NCBI GenBank assembly: GCA_002471225.1
Contig: DKPO01000005.1
Span: forward strand, 19,541-83,540
Source: Porphyromonadaceae bacterium UBA7332
GTDB taxonomy: Bacteria > Bacteroidota > Bacteroidia > Bacteroidales > UBA7332
Direction of reading: 5' to 3'
Length of the DNA stretch: 64,000 nt
This document shows positions 55,127 through 63,402 of this stretch, piece by piece; position 1 is the first letter of the stretch; every line of letters begins with the position of its first letter. The position numbers were made by a program, and so were the translations under genes. The notes beneath the pieces were generated by a model that did no database searches, was not told the origin of the DNA, and was given only the letters and a program-made list of their open reading frames with translations.

Positions 55127-55354
55127 ATGACTAGAACAAAACAAATTGGTATCAGATTAAGTCTATCTAATCATCTAGAGTTAGACCAATTAGCGACCAA
55201 ATTAAAGGTAACCAAATCAACTATAATTAATATAATGTTAGAGCAATTTTTTTCAAAAAATGAAGAGTTAATTGACTCAATATTAGCGGGTAACGAATCA
55301 AATATAAATTTAAATTATGCCATTAATCAACAGGATAACGAAGAAGAAGATTAG
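55127..55354 (+). CDS. Small ribbon-helix-helix-like DNA-binding protein
   Basis: A 75-residue protein (from ATG 55127; the frame extends to a TTG at 55100). The N-terminal beta-strand KQIGIRLSLS followed by two helices (NHLELDQLATKLKVTKSTIINIMLEQFF) is the ribbon-helix-helix plan. The C-terminus is acidic. It could regulate the packaging genes that follow; overlap of 38 bases with the HNH gene shows they are translated together. Confidence 0.6.
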   Translation: MTRTKQIGIRLSLSNHLELDQLATKLKVTKSTIINIMLEQFFSKNEELIDSILAGNESNINLNYAINQQDNEEED

Positions 55355-55625
55355 AACTTACACAAGCCCACAGCGGGCACTTAGAGCCCGATATTACTCT
55401 TCACAGATGTGGCGCGAGATGCGAATTATTAAGTTAAATAACAATCCACTATGCGAAGTCTGTCAACTATTGGGGGTATATACTCCAGCTACTCAGGTAC
55501 ACCACTTACAGAGCCCTTTTCAGTTTGCTGATAGTCAACTAGTTGAGGAATATTTTTACAATTTTTCTAATTTACAAAGTATCTGCCCTGTGTGTCACGG
55601 CAAAGAACACGCACACACCCGTTAA
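55317..55625 (+). CDS. HNH endonuclease
   Basis: A 102-residue HNH nuclease with zinc cysteines C46 and C49 (CEVC), catalytic His62-His63 (VHHL), and C90-C93-His94 (CPVCHGKEH). An HNH protein immediately before the terminase genes is typical of HK97-type phages, where it stimulates terminase cleavage during DNA packaging. The N-terminus is basic (KKKIRTYTSPQRALRAR). Confidence 0.9.
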   Translation: MPLINRITKKKIRTYTSPQRALRARYYSSQMWREMRIIKLNNNPLCEVCQLLGVYTPATQVHHLQSPFQFADSQLVEEYFYNFSNLQSICPVCHGKEHAHTR

Positions 55626-55667
55626 CGGTAAATAGCATATATAATTTATAACATTAAATCGAATATT

Positions 55668-56009
55668 ATGAAAGAAAATAATATAGTTAAACAGTTCATT
55701 AACAGTGTTGTAGCTCAATTGAATGAGGATAAAAAAGAATGTGATTCAGCATTATTGTATATGTTAGAGTGTAATTATGACTTATTTATTCAGTGTCAAT
55801 TACAGATAGCACAATTGGGCTTATTAATTCCCGACACTAAAGGGAATCTAGTTAAAAACCCACTCCTTAAAGTGCAGACAGACAGCCAAATACAGTGTAT
55901 TAAGTGTCTGAATGATATGTTAATAACACCTAAACAAAGAGCTAAATCAGCAACACCTAACATTGATGAAGAATCACCATTAATGAACTTTTTAAAAAAT
56001 AATAATTAA
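55668..56009 (+). CDS. Terminase small subunit, P27-like
   Basis: A 113-residue helical protein placed directly before the large terminase, 5 bases apart. The sequence, largely two helical hairpins with KNPLLKVQTDSQIQC near the middle, resembles P27-type small terminases, which recognise the phage packaging site. The family call rests mostly on context and the KNP motif. Confidence 0.75.
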   Translation: MKENNIVKQFINSVVAQLNEDKKECDSALLYMLECNYDLFIQCQLQIAQLGLLIPDTKGNLVKNPLLKVQTDSQIQCIKCLNDMLITPKQRAKSATPNIDEESPLMNFLKNNN

Positions 56010-56014
56010 CCTAT

Positions 56015-57643
56015 ATGTCTTATATCCAATACATTAACGATATTGAGAGCGGTAAGATTGTAGTAGGTAATTATATCAAGTTAAGTATTCAGAGATTCAG
56101 ACAATTGCAACAAAGAGATGATGTATACTTTGATTATCAAGCAGTTGAGAAGGTTATTAACTTTGTTTGTTGTTGTAAACACTTCAAGGGCAAACACGCA
56201 AACAAACCTTTCGTATTAGAGCCGTGGCAACAGTTCATCATAGCTTATATCTATGGGTTCAAGTATTACTCTGATAATCTGAGAGTTGTGCGTAAATCTT
56301 ACATCGAAATGTCAAGGAAAAACGGAAAAACGGCACTGGTTGCAGCCCTGAGCCTGTATCACTTAATAGCTGATGGTGAAGCGGGCGCAGAGGTATATTT
56401 GGCAGCTAATTCGCGAGACCAAGTGAAGAAGGCAGCTTTTCCCCTGTGTTATCACTTTACTAAGTCATTAGACCCTAAGGGTCAAGCACTTACAACATTC
56501 AGAGATAGCATAGAATTCAAAGCAACAAACTCTACGCTTAAGGTGCTGGCAGCGGATTCGACCAAGCTTGACGGGCTTGATACTAGCTTCTTTGTTATGG
56601 ATGAATATCACGCTGCATCGGACACACGGTTATACGAGGTTCTCAATTCGTCTACACTTAACCGTGAACAACCGTTACAAATCATTATCACTACAGCGGG
56701 ATTTAACAAAAATTCACCGTGCTACAAGGAGAGGGAAATCGCTATAGATGTGTTAAACGGCTGTAAATCAGATGATAGCAATGCGATATTTATCTATTCC
56801 TTAGACGAGGGTGATGAATGGGACGATAACACCAAGTGGGCTAAATGTACACCTAATTTAAATGTAACAGTAACTAAGCAAGGTATTAATAATGAAGTAG
56901 TTAAAGCAAAGAATAACAGTTCGCTAGAAGTCGGAGTTAGGACAAAAACGATTAACGAGTGGGTAGATAGTTCGCGGGTGTGGATACCTGAACGATATCT
57001 AATTGATAGCACTAAGCACATTGTAGACATCTCATCATTTGACCCTTATGTACCTGTATTTGTCGGTGTGGACTTGGCAGCCAGCTCAGATTTAACTTGT
57101 ATCTCTCTGTTATACGTTGATAATGAGCAGGATAAATATTACTTCAAGAATTATTATTATTTACCACAATCGGCACTAAGCGAAAAAGAAAACAAAGAAT
57201 TATACAAGAATTGGGCACACCATAAGTTAATTAATTTAACAAGTGGGAATGTAACAGACTATAATATTATAACCAAGCATCTAGTCGAATTATCTAACAA
57301 CCTAAATATCAGCTCAGTATATTACGACCGATGGAACGCTACACAGTGGGCGGTGGATAGCACTAACGAGGGATTACCCCTTCAGGAGTTCAGCCAGTCA
57401 ATAGGCAGCTTTAATGGCGCAACGAAAGAACTAGAGAGATTACTACTTAATAATCAGGTGGTTATAGACAACAACGATATCAACCGATTCTGTTTTCGAA
57501 ACGTTGAATTGGCAGTTGACACACACGGCAACACCAAGCCTGATAAGAAGCGGTCAAAGAACAAGATTGATGGAGTGATATCAATGATTCAGGCATTGGC
57601 AGCTTATTTGAACCGCGAGAATTTTATTTATTCAGGAATATAA
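56015..57643 (+). CDS. Terminase large subunit
   Basis: A 542-residue packaging motor. The ATPase domain has Walker A SRKNGKT (100-106), Walker B FFVMDEYHA with Asp196-Glu197, and a coupling motif IIITTAG near residue 224. The RNase H-like nuclease begins with Asp353 in FVGVDLAASSD, with further acidic residues in YYDRWNATQW near residue 435. It pumps and cuts phage DNA at the portal. The family (Terminase_1 / YmfN type) is common in HK97-like siphoviruses. Confidence 0.95.
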   Translation: MSYIQYINDIESGKIVVGNYIKLSIQRFRQLQQRDDVYFDYQAVEKVINFVCCCKHFKGKHANKPFVLEPWQQFIIAYIYGFKYYSDNLRVVRKSYIEMSRKNGKTALVAALSLYHLIADGEAGAEVYLAANSRDQVKKAAFPLCYHFTKSLDPKGQALTTFRDSIEFKATNSTLKVLAADSTKLDGLDTSFFVMDEYHAASDTRLYEVLNSSTLNREQPLQIIITTAGFNKNSPCYKEREIAIDVLNGCKSDDSNAIFIYSLDEGDEWDDNTKWAKCTPNLNVTVTKQGINNEVVKAKNNSSLEVGVRTKTINEWVDSSRVWIPERYLIDSTKHIVDISSFDPYVPVFVGVDLAASSDLTCISLLYVDNEQDKYYFKNYYYLPQSALSEKENKELYKNWAHHKLINLTSGNVTDYNIITKHLVELSNNLNISSVYYDRWNATQWAVDSTNEGLPLQEFSQSIGSFNGATKELERLLLNNQVVIDNNDINRFCFRNVELAVDTHGNTKPDKKRSKNKIDGVISMIQALAAYLNRENFIYSGI

Positions 57644-57663
57644 CAAAACATAACTAATTAATA

Positions 57664-58899
57664 ATGAATATATTAGACTTATTTAAAAGAGAAAAAAATC
57701 AGCCACTTACAAACCCAACTAAAGTAATGAATATGAAAGGTATTAGTAAATACGGGGCAGATTATACACCATTGTTTACAAGTGTTAAAGAACATTACAG
57801 TATGAATCTGAGCGCGGTGTTCAGGGCTGTGGACTTAATCAGTTCAACCGTTGCCGCGTTGCCTATTACAATATACAGATATGGAGATACTTGGAATAAA
57901 TATAAATACTACAAGCATCCAGCATATTACCTATTATCGCGTGAGCCTAACCCCCTAATGAGTAGATATACCTTTATTAAATGTATGGTTATCAATATGT
58001 TACTAACAGGCAATGCTTATGCAAGGATAATCAGAGATAGTAACGGTGAGGTTAAAGAGATTAGATTAATCAATTCAGAGAATGTTAATATTCTGTTTGA
58101 TAAATTATCTAACAAACTAGCTTACAGTATTATAGATGAAGGAATAACGGTTGATTCGTGTGATATGATTCACATACAGAATATTCCTGATGCATCGGGA
58201 ATTAAAGGGATGTCAACATTGGATTATGCGAGAAAGACCCTACAGATAAGTGCAGATAGTGAGAATATGGCTTCTAACTTCTTCTCTACTAGTAGTTTAA
58301 CAGGATATTTGAAAATTAAAACAATTGGGAAATCAGCCAAAGAACAGAAAGATGATGCGCGAAAGTCCTGGGCTAATCAGATTAATAGCATTGCTAATTC
58401 GGGAATCCCTGTACTTGATGATAGTCAGGAGTTTGTTCCTTTGAACGTGAAAGATGCTGATATACAGTTGCTTGAGAGTCGTAAATTTAATATAGAAAAT
58501 ATAGCTAGGTTCTTTAATGTGAGCCCTATTTTACTTTTCGATTTATCAAAGAATTCTTATTCAAGTTCAGAACACGCTAGCCTTCAGTTACTTAATGACT
58601 GCATCTCACCAATTTTAGAAAAATTTGAGTTAGAGTTTGAGCGAAAAATCTTTCTACCAAGTGTTAAAAAATATATAGATGTCAAATTTGACGAATCGGC
58701 AATGCTGAGACTTGACAAGTTAACACAGGCTGAATACTTCACTAAACTGCTGAATATCGGGGTGTTATCTCCAAATGACATTCGCGATTCGCTAGATATG
58801 GAACGGACACCTGAGGGTGATATTTATGTACTCCAAGTCAATACGGCTACATTTGAAGAGATAAAGAATAGAGCTACGAAAGAGCCGTTAACACCCTAA
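57664..58899 (+). CDS. Phage portal protein, HK97 family
   Basis: A 411-residue portal. Family marks include SAVFRAVDLISSTVAALPI near residue 50, HPAYYLLSREPNPLMS near residue 88, and the wing/stem region NIENIARFFNVSPILL near residue 275. Twelve subunits form the vertex through which DNA enters and to which the tail joins. It is between terminase and protease, the usual order. Confidence 0.93.
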   Translation: MNILDLFKREKNQPLTNPTKVMNMKGISKYGADYTPLFTSVKEHYSMNLSAVFRAVDLISSTVAALPITIYRYGDTWNKYKYYKHPAYYLLSREPNPLMSRYTFIKCMVINMLLTGNAYARIIRDSNGEVKEIRLINSENVNILFDKLSNKLAYSIIDEGITVDSCDMIHIQNIPDASGIKGMSTLDYARKTLQISADSENMASNFFSTSSLTGYLKIKTIGKSAKEQKDDARKSWANQINSIANSGIPVLDDSQEFVPLNVKDADIQLLESRKFNIENIARFFNVSPILLFDLSKNSYSSSEHASLQLLNDCISPILEKFELEFERKIFLPSVKKYIDVKFDESAMLRLDKLTQAEYFTKLLNIGVLSPNDIRDSLDMERTPEGDIYVLQVNTATFEEIKNRATKEPLTP

Positions 58900-58932
58900 T
58901 ACATATATATATTAAAGAAAAAATATAAACTA

Positions 58933-59523
58933 ATGAAACACAACGAGATAGAACAAAGAAATTATAACACAGAGGTTCGGTCAGTAGCTGAAGATTCGAG
59001 GAAAGTAAAGGGTTATGCACTACTATTCAATGTTGAGAGTAACGATTTAGGCGGGTTCACTGAGATAATCGAAGAGGGTGCGCTTGACGGAGTGTTAGAG
59101 ATTAGCGATGTATTCGCGTTACTTAACCACGATAGAAGTCGCGGGATATTAGCAAGAAGTAAAGAATTGAGAGGTACATTAACCTTAACAGTTGATTCTC
59201 AGGGTCTTAAGTACGAGTTCGAAGCACCAAACACAGCATTAGGGGATGAATTATTAGAAATGCTTAAACGAGGTGATATCACTGAATCCTCATTCGCTTT
59301 TTCCGTTGCTGAGAACGGTGATGAATGGATTAAAGGAATTGGTGATACTTATTTGAGACGAATTATCAAGTTCGCAAAGATACACGATGTCTCACCTGTC
59401 TACACACCTGCTTATAATGGAACTGTAGTAGACTGTAAGAGATTCAAAGAGATTCAATCTATTGATACAGAGGAAATTAAACAGTATTATAACCAATTAA
59501 GAGAAGAATTAAAAGATAAATAA
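58933..59523 (+). CDS. Prohead protease
   Basis: A 196-residue HK97-type (U35) serine protease. The catalytic His66 is in LLNHDRSRGILARS, and the serine is in ESSFAFSV (119-120). It matures the procapsid by cleaving the capsid delta domain and itself. It overlaps nothing but lies 9 bases before the major capsid gene. Confidence 0.92.
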   Translation: MKHNEIEQRNYNTEVRSVAEDSRKVKGYALLFNVESNDLGGFTEIIEEGALDGVLEISDVFALLNHDRSRGILARSKELRGTLTLTVDSQGLKYEFEAPNTALGDELLEMLKRGDITESSFAFSVAENGDEWIKGIGDTYLRRIIKFAKIHDVSPVYTPAYNGTVVDCKRFKEIQSIDTEEIKQYYNQLREELKDK

Positions 59524-59532
59524 ATCATATAT

Positions 59533-60720
59533 ATGAATAAGCTAGAATTAATTGAGAAACGAAACCAAATCAAAAAAGATATCGAATCTATTATATCCGC
59601 TGGGGAATCAGAAATGCGTAAACTAAATGATGGTGAAACCGCTGATATCACAGAAAAACGAAAGCAAATAGAGGATATTGATATCAAATTAGTAGAATTA
59701 GAGAAAGAAAACGAGAAATTAAATAATAAAGATAAAAATAAATTTGAAAGAAAGATGGAAAAATTTTCATTGTTAAAAACAATTAACGCGGTTGTTACAG
59801 GTCAACCGATGGATGAGAGAGCTCTAGAGGTTGTTAATAAAGGTAAAGAGGAAATGCGTAATGCAGGCGTTAACCCTCAGGGTCAAGTAGTTATCCCTGT
59901 ATCAGAAGGACGTTCACTATCAGTAGGTTCAACACCTGAAGTTGTTGAAGAAGATAAAATGAATATTCTCCCTGCACTTAGACATAATTCGATATTGGGG
60001 ACACTTGGTGCTACATTCCTTACAGGTTTGCGAGGTGATGTTTCAATCCCTAAATATTCAGGTTCGGCTGTCACTTGGGAAGGTGAAGTTTCGGGTGCTA
60101 AAGACGGTGAGGGTGTTATTGATTCTGTTAAATATAGCCCAAAACGACTAACTGCAAAGATTGATATCAGCAAACAATTCCTTATTCAAGACTCAGTAGG
60201 TGCTGAGGAAATGCTAAAAGTAGACTTAGTTAACGCGGTGATGGAGAAACTAGAATCAACTCTATTGGGTGCAGGTGCAGGTACTAGCACAATGCCAGCA
60301 GGTCTATTTAATATTGTATCTCCTTCTGTATCAGTTGATTCATACGAAAAAGTAGTTGAGTTAGAATCACAATTAGAAAGTAATAAAGTAATGGGTGATA
60401 TTAAATTTGCGGTTTCACCTTCAGCAAAAGCAAAATATAAAACAACTCCTACTTTTGCAGGTGGTAATCAAGCTATCGCGCAAGGAACTGAGATTGACGG
60501 AATTAGCTATGAATCAACAGGTAATATCCCAATGAATCATTTAGCATTAGGTAAGTGGTCTGATTTCGTAATTGCTCAATTCGGTGCATTTGATTTGACA
60601 ATTGACCCATATTCACAAGCTTCTAACGGTATGGTTCGTATTGTGGTTAATGCTTACTTTGACGGGAAGCCACGCAGAAACGAGTCATTCGTAACGGCTA
60701 AAACGGTTGCAAACGCTTGA
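59533..60720 (+). CDS. Major capsid protein, HK97 fold
   Basis: A 395-residue capsid protein. Residues 1 to about 80 form a charged coiled coil (delta/scaffold domain) expected to be removed by the protease. The mature part has the HK97-family strands, with TGLRGDVSIPKYSGSAVTWEGE near residue 165 and a C-terminal RIVVNAYFDGKPRRNESFV. It builds the icosahedral head. The scaffold is fused, so no separate scaffold gene is needed. Confidence 0.94.
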   Translation: MNKLELIEKRNQIKKDIESIISAGESEMRKLNDGETADITEKRKQIEDIDIKLVELEKENEKLNNKDKNKFERKMEKFSLLKTINAVVTGQPMDERALEVVNKGKEEMRNAGVNPQGQVVIPVSEGRSLSVGSTPEVVEEDKMNILPALRHNSILGTLGATFLTGLRGDVSIPKYSGSAVTWEGEVSGAKDGEGVIDSVKYSPKRLTAKIDISKQFLIQDSVGAEEMLKVDLVNAVMEKLESTLLGAGAGTSTMPAGLFNIVSPSVSVDSYEKVVELESQLESNKVMGDIKFAVSPSAKAKYKTTPTFAGGNQAIAQGTEIDGISYESTGNIPMNHLALGKWSDFVIAQFGAFDLTIDPYSQASNGMVRIVVNAYFDGKPRRNESFVTAKTVANA

Positions 60721-60755
60721 ATATCAGAAGCTAAGGTATTAACACAGAAAAAAAC

Positions 60756-60781
60756 AAGGGGGCGAAAATAGTAACCCCCTT
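60756..60781 (+). terminator. Hairpin after the major capsid gene
   Basis: The stem AAGGGGG and CCCCCTT with a 12-base loop lies between capsid and connector genes. There is no strong T-run, so it may reduce rather than stop read-through, or protect the capsid mRNA end. Confidence 0.55.
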
Positions 60782-60804
60782 ACTATTAAATATAATCTAA
60801 TACT

Positions 60805-61098
60805 ATGGAATATATCACTTTAGCAGACGTTAAACAACACCTTAGAATAGATGCAGATTATACCTATGATGATGAATATTTAAACACCTTAATCACTGTG
60901 GCTCAGGCTGTTATAAGTAATGATATTCAAAGAGACTTATCTACATATCCCGAATTACCTTCACCACTTAAGCACGCTATGTTATTACTAATAGGTGACT
61001 ATTATAATCAGAGAGAAGATAGTAACGATTTGAAAATCAATGCAATACCTAACGGAGTGAAGAGATTAATTTCACCTTACATCAATTATTTAACATAG
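60805..61098 (+). CDS. Head-tail connector, gp6-like
   Basis: A 97-residue helical protein with the gp6-like start YITLADVKQHLRID and the middle LKHAMLLLIGDYYNQRE near residue 58. Such connectors form a ring below the portal. It is followed by a 101-base gap without a clear gene. Confidence 0.88.
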   Translation: MEYITLADVKQHLRIDADYTYDDEYLNTLITVAQAVISNDIQRDLSTYPELPSPLKHAMLLLIGDYYNQREDSNDLKINAIPNGVKRLISPYINYLT

Positions 61099-61199
61099 GT
61101 TTACTAATGGCAAATCCAGCGAATATTTAAAACGGTGTTGGATAATGGTAAGGAAGAAGATAAATACGGAGTTAATAGACGTTAATATAATATACAGAA

Positions 61200-61520
61200 A
61201 TGAGAGCAGGGAAATTAACAGAGAGAATCACAATACAAACTAAGGTAGTAAGCAAAGATAAGTTCGGTTCAGAATCAATATCATACATAGACCGTATTAA
61301 CACAAGTGCAGAAGTAACGGAAACTAAATTAGATAAGGCTATTAACAGTAACATTGAGACATTCGGCAGTGTAATTACCTTCTATATTCGTGATTATCAC
61401 TTAGTTAATAATACCGATAGAATCAAATACCTGAATAACTATTACACTATCTTATCAGTATCAAGGAATAAATCTAGGATGCTATTAGAGGTTAAAGCAC
61501 AAATAATCAATGAGTTATGA
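61200..61520 (+). CDS. Phage head closure protein
   Basis: A 106-residue beta-rich protein beginning MRAGKLTERITIQ, the usual start of the SPP1 gp16/HK97 head-closure family. It should plug the connector after packaging. It overlaps the gp10-like gene by 4 bases. Confidence 0.88.
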   Translation: MRAGKLTERITIQTKVVSKDKFGSESISYIDRINTSAEVTETKLDKAINSNIETFGSVITFYIRDYHLVNNTDRIKYLNNYYTILSVSRNKSRMLLEVKAQIINEL

Positions 61521-61963
61521 TAGATGAAGAATCTTTAAAGGAGCTGCAAAAGAAGTTCGATTCATTAAGTTTTAAATCACAAAAAAAAGTGTTTCAGGCA
61601 GCGTTGACTAAATCAGCCACTATATTGAAAAACAAAACTAAAGCTAATTTAAGAAACCTAAAGCAAAATCCAGCAGCTGTAAAGAAGCGCACGACCATAG
61701 AGGAGGGAATAAAGCATCGCACGAAGTTAACAAGCGTTAAAGATATGTGGTCAATGGTGCATATAATGGGTGATTATAGATTGAAATGGATTGAAAAGGG
61801 GACTATAGAACGGAGAACAAAAAAGGGCTATAACAGAGGTGTTCAGCGAGGTGGATATTTTTTCAGCAAAGCACAGCAAGAAGTTCAAAATCAGGTATTT
61901 AGCGAGTTAGAAAATCGGATAAATGAAAATATATTAAAAGTATGGAAAAAAGAGAACAGTTAA
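61517..61963 (+). CDS. HK97 gp10-family tail-completion protein
   Basis: A 148-residue basic protein with the gp10-like pattern ALTKSATILKNKTKANLR near residue 29 and YRLKWIEKGTIERRTKKGY near residue 92. It should link head completion proteins and the tail. It overlaps the next gene by 22 bases. Confidence 0.88.
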   Translation: MIDEESLKELQKKFDSLSFKSQKKVFQAALTKSATILKNKTKANLRNLKQNPAAVKKRTTIEEGIKHRTKLTSVKDMWSMVHIMGDYRLKWIEKGTIERRTKKGYNRGVQRGGYFFSKAQQEVQNQVFSELENRINENILKVWKKENS

Positions 61964-62319
61964 TTAATCTACTACACGGTGTACATCTACACAATATTCT
62001 ATCAACAATCAATATACAAGCTTATCCGATTTACGTTCCTGCAAGTGCTTCACCTGCTGATACTTACATAACTTATCAAAGAACAGGGTTAAGCCCTACC
62101 AATATCAAAGGGCGCAATGTAGCATTGTCAGAATCTCAATATTGCATTAATGTTATCAGTAACTCCTATTCAGAGTCAATTAGATATGCAGAACAGATTA
62201 TCAATGCTTTAAGCGATTATACAGATAGTGAGGTACGAGATATACAACTACTTAATCTATCGGAAACGCTTGATAATGAGCTATTTATTCAGGTAATCGA
62301 ATTTAAAATTTTAATGTAA
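61942..62319 (+). CDS. Tail terminator/completion protein, DUF3168-like
   Basis: A 125-residue protein with the DUF3168 layout (an N-terminal helix, YPIYVPASASPADTYITYQRTG near residue 27, and C-terminal strand LFIQVIEFKILM). Homologues cap the tail tube at the head end. The start overlaps the preceding gene. Confidence 0.82.
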   Translation: MEKREQLINLLHGVHLHNILSTINIQAYPIYVPASASPADTYITYQRTGLSPTNIKGRNVALSESQYCINVISNSYSESIRYAEQIINALSDYTDSEVRDIQLLNLSETLDNELFIQVIEFKILM

Positions 62320-62337
62320 AAAAATAATAAAATATAT

Positions 62338-62733
62338 ATGGCTAGAACAGAAAGATTAGGTAAAGACCTACTAATTAAGGATGGAGCTACAGCAATCGCA
62401 GGCGCAACAAGTGCCAATTTATCAATCAGTTCAGAGATTCTGAATGTAACTACCAAAGGGTCAGGTGATTGGGTTGCGAATAAATCAGGGATGAAAAGTT
62501 GGAACATTGATTGTGATTGTTTGTTTTCAATTGAGGATTTTTCGTATATCGAAAAAATAGGGACAGAAGTTCAGATTGAATTAACATTAGATGCTGTTAC
62601 TTATACAGGGTCAGCAATAATCAACGATTTGAAAATCAATTCGGGAACTAATGATTTAATCACGTACAATCTATCAATGACAGGTACAGGCGAGTTTAAA
62701 AAAAAGTCAGATACGCCAGGACAAGGCGAGTAA
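62338..62733 (+). CDS. Major tail (tube) protein
   Basis: A 131-residue beta-rich protein of the TP901-1-like tail-tube family: it begins with TERLGKDLLIKDG and carries TTKGSGDWVANKSGMKSWNIDCD near residue 40. It polymerises into the tail tube around the tape measure. A terminator-like hairpin follows directly. Confidence 0.9.
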   Translation: MARTERLGKDLLIKDGATAIAGATSANLSISSEILNVTTKGSGDWVANKSGMKSWNIDCDCLFSIEDFSYIEKIGTEVQIELTLDAVTYTGSAIINDLKINSGTNDLITYNLSMTGTGEFKKKSDTPGQGE

Positions 62734-62750
62734 ATAATTAACCTTTATGG

Positions 62751-62783
62751 GGGTGGGACTTATAACAGGTTTCACCCTTTTTT
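62751..62783 (+). terminator. Terminator after the major tail gene
   Basis: An 11-base stem with G-U pairs (GGGTGGGACTT against AGGTTTCACCC), a 5-base loop and a six-T run. It should lower expression of the chaperone and tape-measure genes relative to the tube. Confidence 0.75.
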
Positions 62784-62800
62784 AATTTAAATAAACAACA

Positions 62801-63091
62801 ATGAAAAAATTCTATATAAATATACTAGATACTCAATACTTGATTAAGTTAAGTATCAGAACGTTAATGACCTATGAAGAATTATCAGAGAAAAATTATA
62901 CAGACATTGCATCAATGCGGGATATGCTAGTGTATATGTTCAGTGCGCTATATGCTTCTAATAATGATTTCCCGTATGACTTTGATTCTTTCATTGATGT
63001 AATAGACGAACAACCTGATATATTTGAACAATTCTTATCTAACTTAATGAGTGTCAATACTTTAACGGATTCTGATGTAAAAAAAAAGTAG
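62801..63091 (+). CDS. Tail assembly chaperone, upstream frame (gpG-like)
   Basis: A 96-residue product that ends in the codons GTA AAA AAA AAG TAG. It sits between the tail tube and tape measure, where siphoviruses encode chaperone G and the frameshift product GT. The protein has a charged helical composition. The slippery sequence just before its stop (see 63082-63088) permits a -1 shift into the next frame, which gives a fused protein of 199 residues. Confidence 0.88.
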   Translation: MKKFYINILDTQYLIKLSIRTLMTYEELSEKNYTDIASMRDMLVYMFSALYASNNDFPYDFDSFIDVIDEQPDIFEQFLSNLMSVNTLTDSDVKKK

Positions 63092-63399
63092 GTGCTAATC
63101 CCTTATCAATCAGTAAGATATATTCTATTATGGTAGTACGGGCAAGATTATCACCTGAATATGTGTTGGATAATATCACATTCAGCGAGATAGATTCAAT
63201 AATGACAGAATTAGAGTTAGTTAATCGTGAAGAATGGGAACAAACACGAATGATAATGTATTCAGTGTTACAATCTCAATCTACTAAGCAGCTGAATATT
63301 AATGATATACTACCCTTCGATTGGGATGATAAAAAAGAAAAACAAGGTGTAACACTTACAGATATAGAAGAATTTAAGAAAAGAAAAAATATAAATTAA
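63076..63399 (+). CDS. Tail assembly chaperone, downstream frame (T part of GT)
   Basis: This frame is open from 63076, right after an in-frame TGA at 63073-63075, and reads VGANPLSISKIYSIM before the first ATG at 63130. Its product continues to 63399. Because the frame is only coding from the A-run onward, it is best read as the extension of the upstream frame by -1 frameshifting, not as a separate gene. The combined protein should coat the tape measure during tail assembly. Confidence 0.8.
   Translation, partial: CKKKVGANPLSISKIYSIMVVRARLSPEYVLDNITFSEIDSIMTELELVNREEWEQTRMIMYSVLQSQSTKQLNINDILPFDWDDKKEKQGVTLTDIEEFKKRKNIN
63082..63088 (+). other. Slippery heptamer for -1 frameshift, A AAA AAG
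   Basis: In the upstream frame the codons are AAA (63083) and AAG (63086), so A AAA AAG is exactly in register for tandem slippage. It lies one base before the stop codon TAG and within the 16 bases where both frames are open. This is the most efficient bacterial slippery heptamer known, as in dnaX. Confidence 0.85.
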
Positions 63400-63402
63400 C
63401 AT

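Noticed and set aside
61099..61199. Extra small gene between the connector and head-closure genes
   Set aside because: Only very short frames exist (7 to 17 codons) with no recognisable product; probably leader or a decayed remnant.
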